Assembly (NCBI GenBank): GCA_947632355.1
Contig: CANROY010000050.1
Coordinates: 1-7,192 of the forward strand
Direction: 5' to 3'
Length of the DNA stretch: 7,192 nt
Source of the DNA: an uncultured Bacilli bacterium
Lineage (GTDB): Bacteria; Bacillota_I; Bacilli_A; RF39; UBA660
Program-made: the position numbers and the translations under genes
The notes under the pieces: generated by a model
The model's input: only the letters and a program-made list of their open reading frames with translations
Told to the model about the DNA's origin: nothing
Database searches by the model: none
Shown: positions 5,968-7,192 of the stretch, one piece after another
How the letters are laid out: each line of letters opens with the position of its first letter
Position numbering within the stretch: position 1 is the stretch's first letter

Positions 5968-6594
5968 ATGAAAAGAGTAGGGGTAGTATTAAGAGAATAT
6001 AAGAGTAGAAGTGATAAAGACTTACTAGCAATACGTAGTGATGTTTTAACGTATCTTCGTAAGTATGAAGTAGAAGTTATTTGTATACCAATAGCATTTC
6101 ATGCAAACCAAAATAAAGAATTTAAACGCGTTTTAAACCTTATAAATACTTGTGATGGAATATTTTTACCAGGTGGAACAAAAGCCCACAAAATTGACCT
6201 AAAAATCGCCAAATACTTGTATGAAAAAGATATACCAACTCTTGGTATTTGTTTAGGAATGCAAATTCTTGCTTTAGCGTTTCATGGAACAATAGAACCA
6301 ATTGGTAATCCTACACACCAAAGTGATAACAAATATGTCCATCAAGTTGAAATAAAGAAAAATAGTAAATTATATGAAATTCTGCAAAATACAGTTATAA
6401 CCGTTAATAGTAGACACGATGAACAAATTTGCAATACGGATTTAGAAGTTGTTGCGATAGCAAATGATTCTATTATAGAAGCCGTAGAAGACAAAAAGAA
6501 ACGTTTTTATATTGGTGTTGAATGGCACCCAGAGAGTTTAGAAGGGGATATTTATTCTAAAAGACTATTTGATGCTTTTATAGATTCTCTTTAG
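5968..6594 (+). CDS. Class I glutamine amidotransferase-like / peptidase C26 hydrolase
   Basis: The protein has 208 residues and the fold of class I glutamine amidotransferases, closest in motif order to gamma-glutamyl-gamma-aminobutyrate hydrolases (PuuD-like). The triad is visible: nucleophile C95 in GICLGMQ, H187 and E189 in EWHPES. The oxyanion-type GIFLPGG (64-70) and NSRHDEQI (147-154, family NSxHxQ) are also present. Such enzymes act in the cytoplasm on gamma-glutamyl amide bonds; the actual substrate is unknown. At 208 residues it is shorter than many PuuD proteins (about 250). It starts after a strong AGGAGG (5958-5963) that overlaps the stop codon of the transporter gene, so both are in one operon. 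The combination with a metal transporter is not a pathway I recognise. Its stop codon lies in the loop and 3' arm of the terminator. Confidence 0.85.
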   Translation: MKRVGVVLREYKSRSDKDLLAIRSDVLTYLRKYEVEVICIPIAFHANQNKEFKRVLNLINTCDGIFLPGGTKAHKIDLKIAKYLYEKDIPTLGICLGMQILALAFHGTIEPIGNPTHQSDNKYVHQVEIKKNSKLYEILQNTVITVNSRHDEQICNTDLEVVAIANDSIIEAVEDKKKRFYIGVEWHPESLEGDIYSKRLFDAFIDSL

Positions 6595-6604
6595 AATCTT
6601 TTTT
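6582..6604 (+). terminator. Intrinsic terminator of the transporter/amidotransferase operon
   Basis: A perfect 7-bp stem (AGATTCT at 6582-6588 with AGAATCT at 6593-6599) closes the 4-nt loop CTTT and runs into six T (6599-6604). The stop codon TAG at 6592-6594 is part of the structure. Confidence 0.8.
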
Positions 6605-6618
6605 ACTCTATATTCAAA

Positions 6619-6646
6619 AGTTAACATAATATATATTATATGAAAT
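6619..6646 (-). other. dif: dif-like Xer recombination site
   Basis: Read on the minus strand, this 28-bp site has the layout of dif: an 11-bp XerC arm ATTTCATATAA (6646-6636), a 6-bp centre TATATA (6635-6630) and an 11-bp XerD arm TTATGTTAACT (6629-6619). Against the B. subtilis dif as I remember it (arms ACTTCCTAGAA and TTATGTAAACT, centre TATATA), 24 of 28 positions agree: 8 of 11, 6 of 6 and 10 of 11. Its core also forms a 14-bp palindrome (6626-6639). It sits in non-coding DNA 15 nt after a terminator, where the gene orientation changes. Low GC raises the odds of chance similarity, but the XerD arm match is specific. It may be the chromosomal dif or a Xer-exploited attachment site. Confidence 0.65.
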
Positions 6647-6739
6647 GATAAATATACTTAATAATATCCATATAGATAAGTAATTATGTATTGTATATTC
6701 ATTATATATAATCCATTTCTTCTATTTCATTTAGAACTA

Positions 6740-6766
6740 AGTTTAATATCATATATTATAAAAAAT
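6740..6766 (-). repeat. Weak dif-like sequence, possibly degenerate
   Basis: On the plus strand AGTTTA followed by ATATTATA a few bases later resembles the reverse complement of dif, with 22 of 27 positions matching if one base is missing from the XerD arm. The missing base breaks the arm spacing needed by Xer proteins. It could be a decayed junction of a former Xer-integrated element, or AT-rich chance. Confidence 0.25.
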
Positions 6767-6902
6767 GAATTTATAATCCAATTCTATATATTTTCATTTA
6801 AAGTTATCTTTTTATTATTCTTATTTTTAGTTTTAAAATGAATTGAGATGATGAATTACCCATCTTAAATTATTTCGTTGCTTCTCAGAGCATTCTAATT
6901 AT

Positions 6903-6977
6903 TCTTTATTATACTCTCACCCACTTTTTACTTTCAATAAAGAGGGGAGTTGTACATTTCAAAAAGGAGTACTTTTT
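6903..6977. other. Possible structured RNA element
   Basis: TCTTTATT (6903-6910) pairs with AATAAAGA (6936-6943), while ACTCTC (6913-6918) can pair with GGGAGT (6945-6950). The two helices interlock as an H-type pseudoknot, or are alternatives. A small AAAAAG/CTTTTT hairpin (6961-6966 with 6972-6977) follows, with T runs readable on either strand. No adjacent coding region is present for it to regulate. The strand and reality of an RNA are unproven. Confidence 0.25.
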
Positions 6978-7120
6978 ATAGCTTAATTATATTTAACAAT
7001 GAATCAAATGACATTACATTACTATCATTTAATTATCAATTTTGAATAATTAATTATTATTTATAATGTACTAAATTAAATGAACAGTATAAAATTATCG
7101 GACATGCCCCCTATTTATAA

Positions 7121-7192
7121 ATCGAGTAGAGTAAATTTTCAATAAATTTAGTTTTATTGATATGATACCCTCTCACACCACCGTACGTACCG
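7121..7192 (-). mobile_element. Group II intron, 3' end (domain V tail and domain VI), runs off the window
   Basis: On the minus strand the window opens with GTACGTACGGTGG (7190-7178), matching the 3' strand of a bacterial group II intron domain V. Then follows domain VI, in which GAGAGGGTA (7174-7166) pairs with TACTCTACTC (7133-7124). A single unpaired A at 7127 is the expected branch-point adenosine, 7 nt from the end. The inner part carries a second stem CAATAAA/TTTATTG (7159-7153 with 7146-7140). The intron ends CTCGAT with the 3' splice junction after 7121, so the 3' exon starts at 7120. The catalytic 5' strand of domain V and the reverse transcriptase gene, if present, lie beyond position 7192. 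Confidence 0.75.

Larger units (their letters stand above)
6647..7120. other. Non-coding AT-rich region between the dif-like site and the group II intron
   Basis: Across about 470 bases I find no open frame with a start signal, no tRNA and no clear promoter on either strand. It holds a weak second dif-like sequence (6740-6766), a possibly structured stretch (6903-6977), a 14-bp palindrome AATAATTAATTATT (7045-7058), and a small GC-rich island GGACATGCCCCC (7100-7111) next to the intron. The part nearest the intron (7120 downward on the minus strand) is its 3' exon. Confidence 0.6.

Noticed and set aside
6905..6930. A second group II intron domain VI (GTGGGTGAGAG on the minus strand resembles the intron GGTGTGAGAGG)
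   Set aside because: The downstream strand does not give a stem with a bulged A or a CTCGAT-like end, and no domain V sequence precedes it.
6840..6980. T-box or other known riboswitch leader
   Set aside because: No T-box sequence or specifier arrangement is present, and no gene follows on either strand.

Overview
The window is very AT-rich bacterial DNA. Purine-rich Shine-Dalgarno sites, TTGACA/TATAAT-type promoters, U-tailed hairpin terminators, Trp encoded by TGG and TGA used as a stop all point to a low-GC Bacillota lineage using the standard bacterial code. An uncultured gut Bacilli- or Mollicutes-like or clostridial organism is possible, but genus cannot be read from the sequence.

Layout, left to right. 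(1) Positions 1-131 hold the probable start of a divergent gene leaving the window and a near-consensus promoter. (2) At 138-1025 is a complete XerD-type tyrosine recombinase. It ends in a bidirectional terminator shared with a convergent minus-strand gene of unknown function (1034-1639). (3) Also on the minus strand is a 49-residue Asn/Ser/Arg-rich protein (1785-1934), followed by two hairpins. (4) From 2122 everything is on the plus strand: an AarF/UbiB-type kinase-like gene split by a +1 frameshift in an A6 run (2122-3598), then an HD-domain phosphohydrolase (3664-4299) overlapping by 8 nt a protein with an ADP-ribosyltransferase-like N-terminal signature (4292-4993). An orphan open frame and a strong terminator follow. 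(5) A ZIP-family metal transporter (5206-5958) and a class I glutamine amidotransferase/peptidase C26 (5968-6594) form a tight two-gene operon with its own terminator. (6) The last 600 bases carry no protein gene. They contain a 28-bp dif-like Xer recombination site (6619-6646), a weaker dif-like copy, a possibly structured element, and at the right edge the 3' end of a minus-strand group II intron (7121-7192).

The most interesting reading is that this may be a replication-terminus neighbourhood or a Xer-targeted integration hotspot. A dif-like site matches my memory of Bacillus subtilis dif at 24 of 28 positions, and it lies 5.6 kb from a complete XerD-like recombinase. Gene orientation switches at the site: all genes from 2122 to 6594 point toward it, and the intron beyond it points back. 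Other points for a second look are the kinase frameshift, the HD/ART-like gene pair, and the open frame downstream of that pair.
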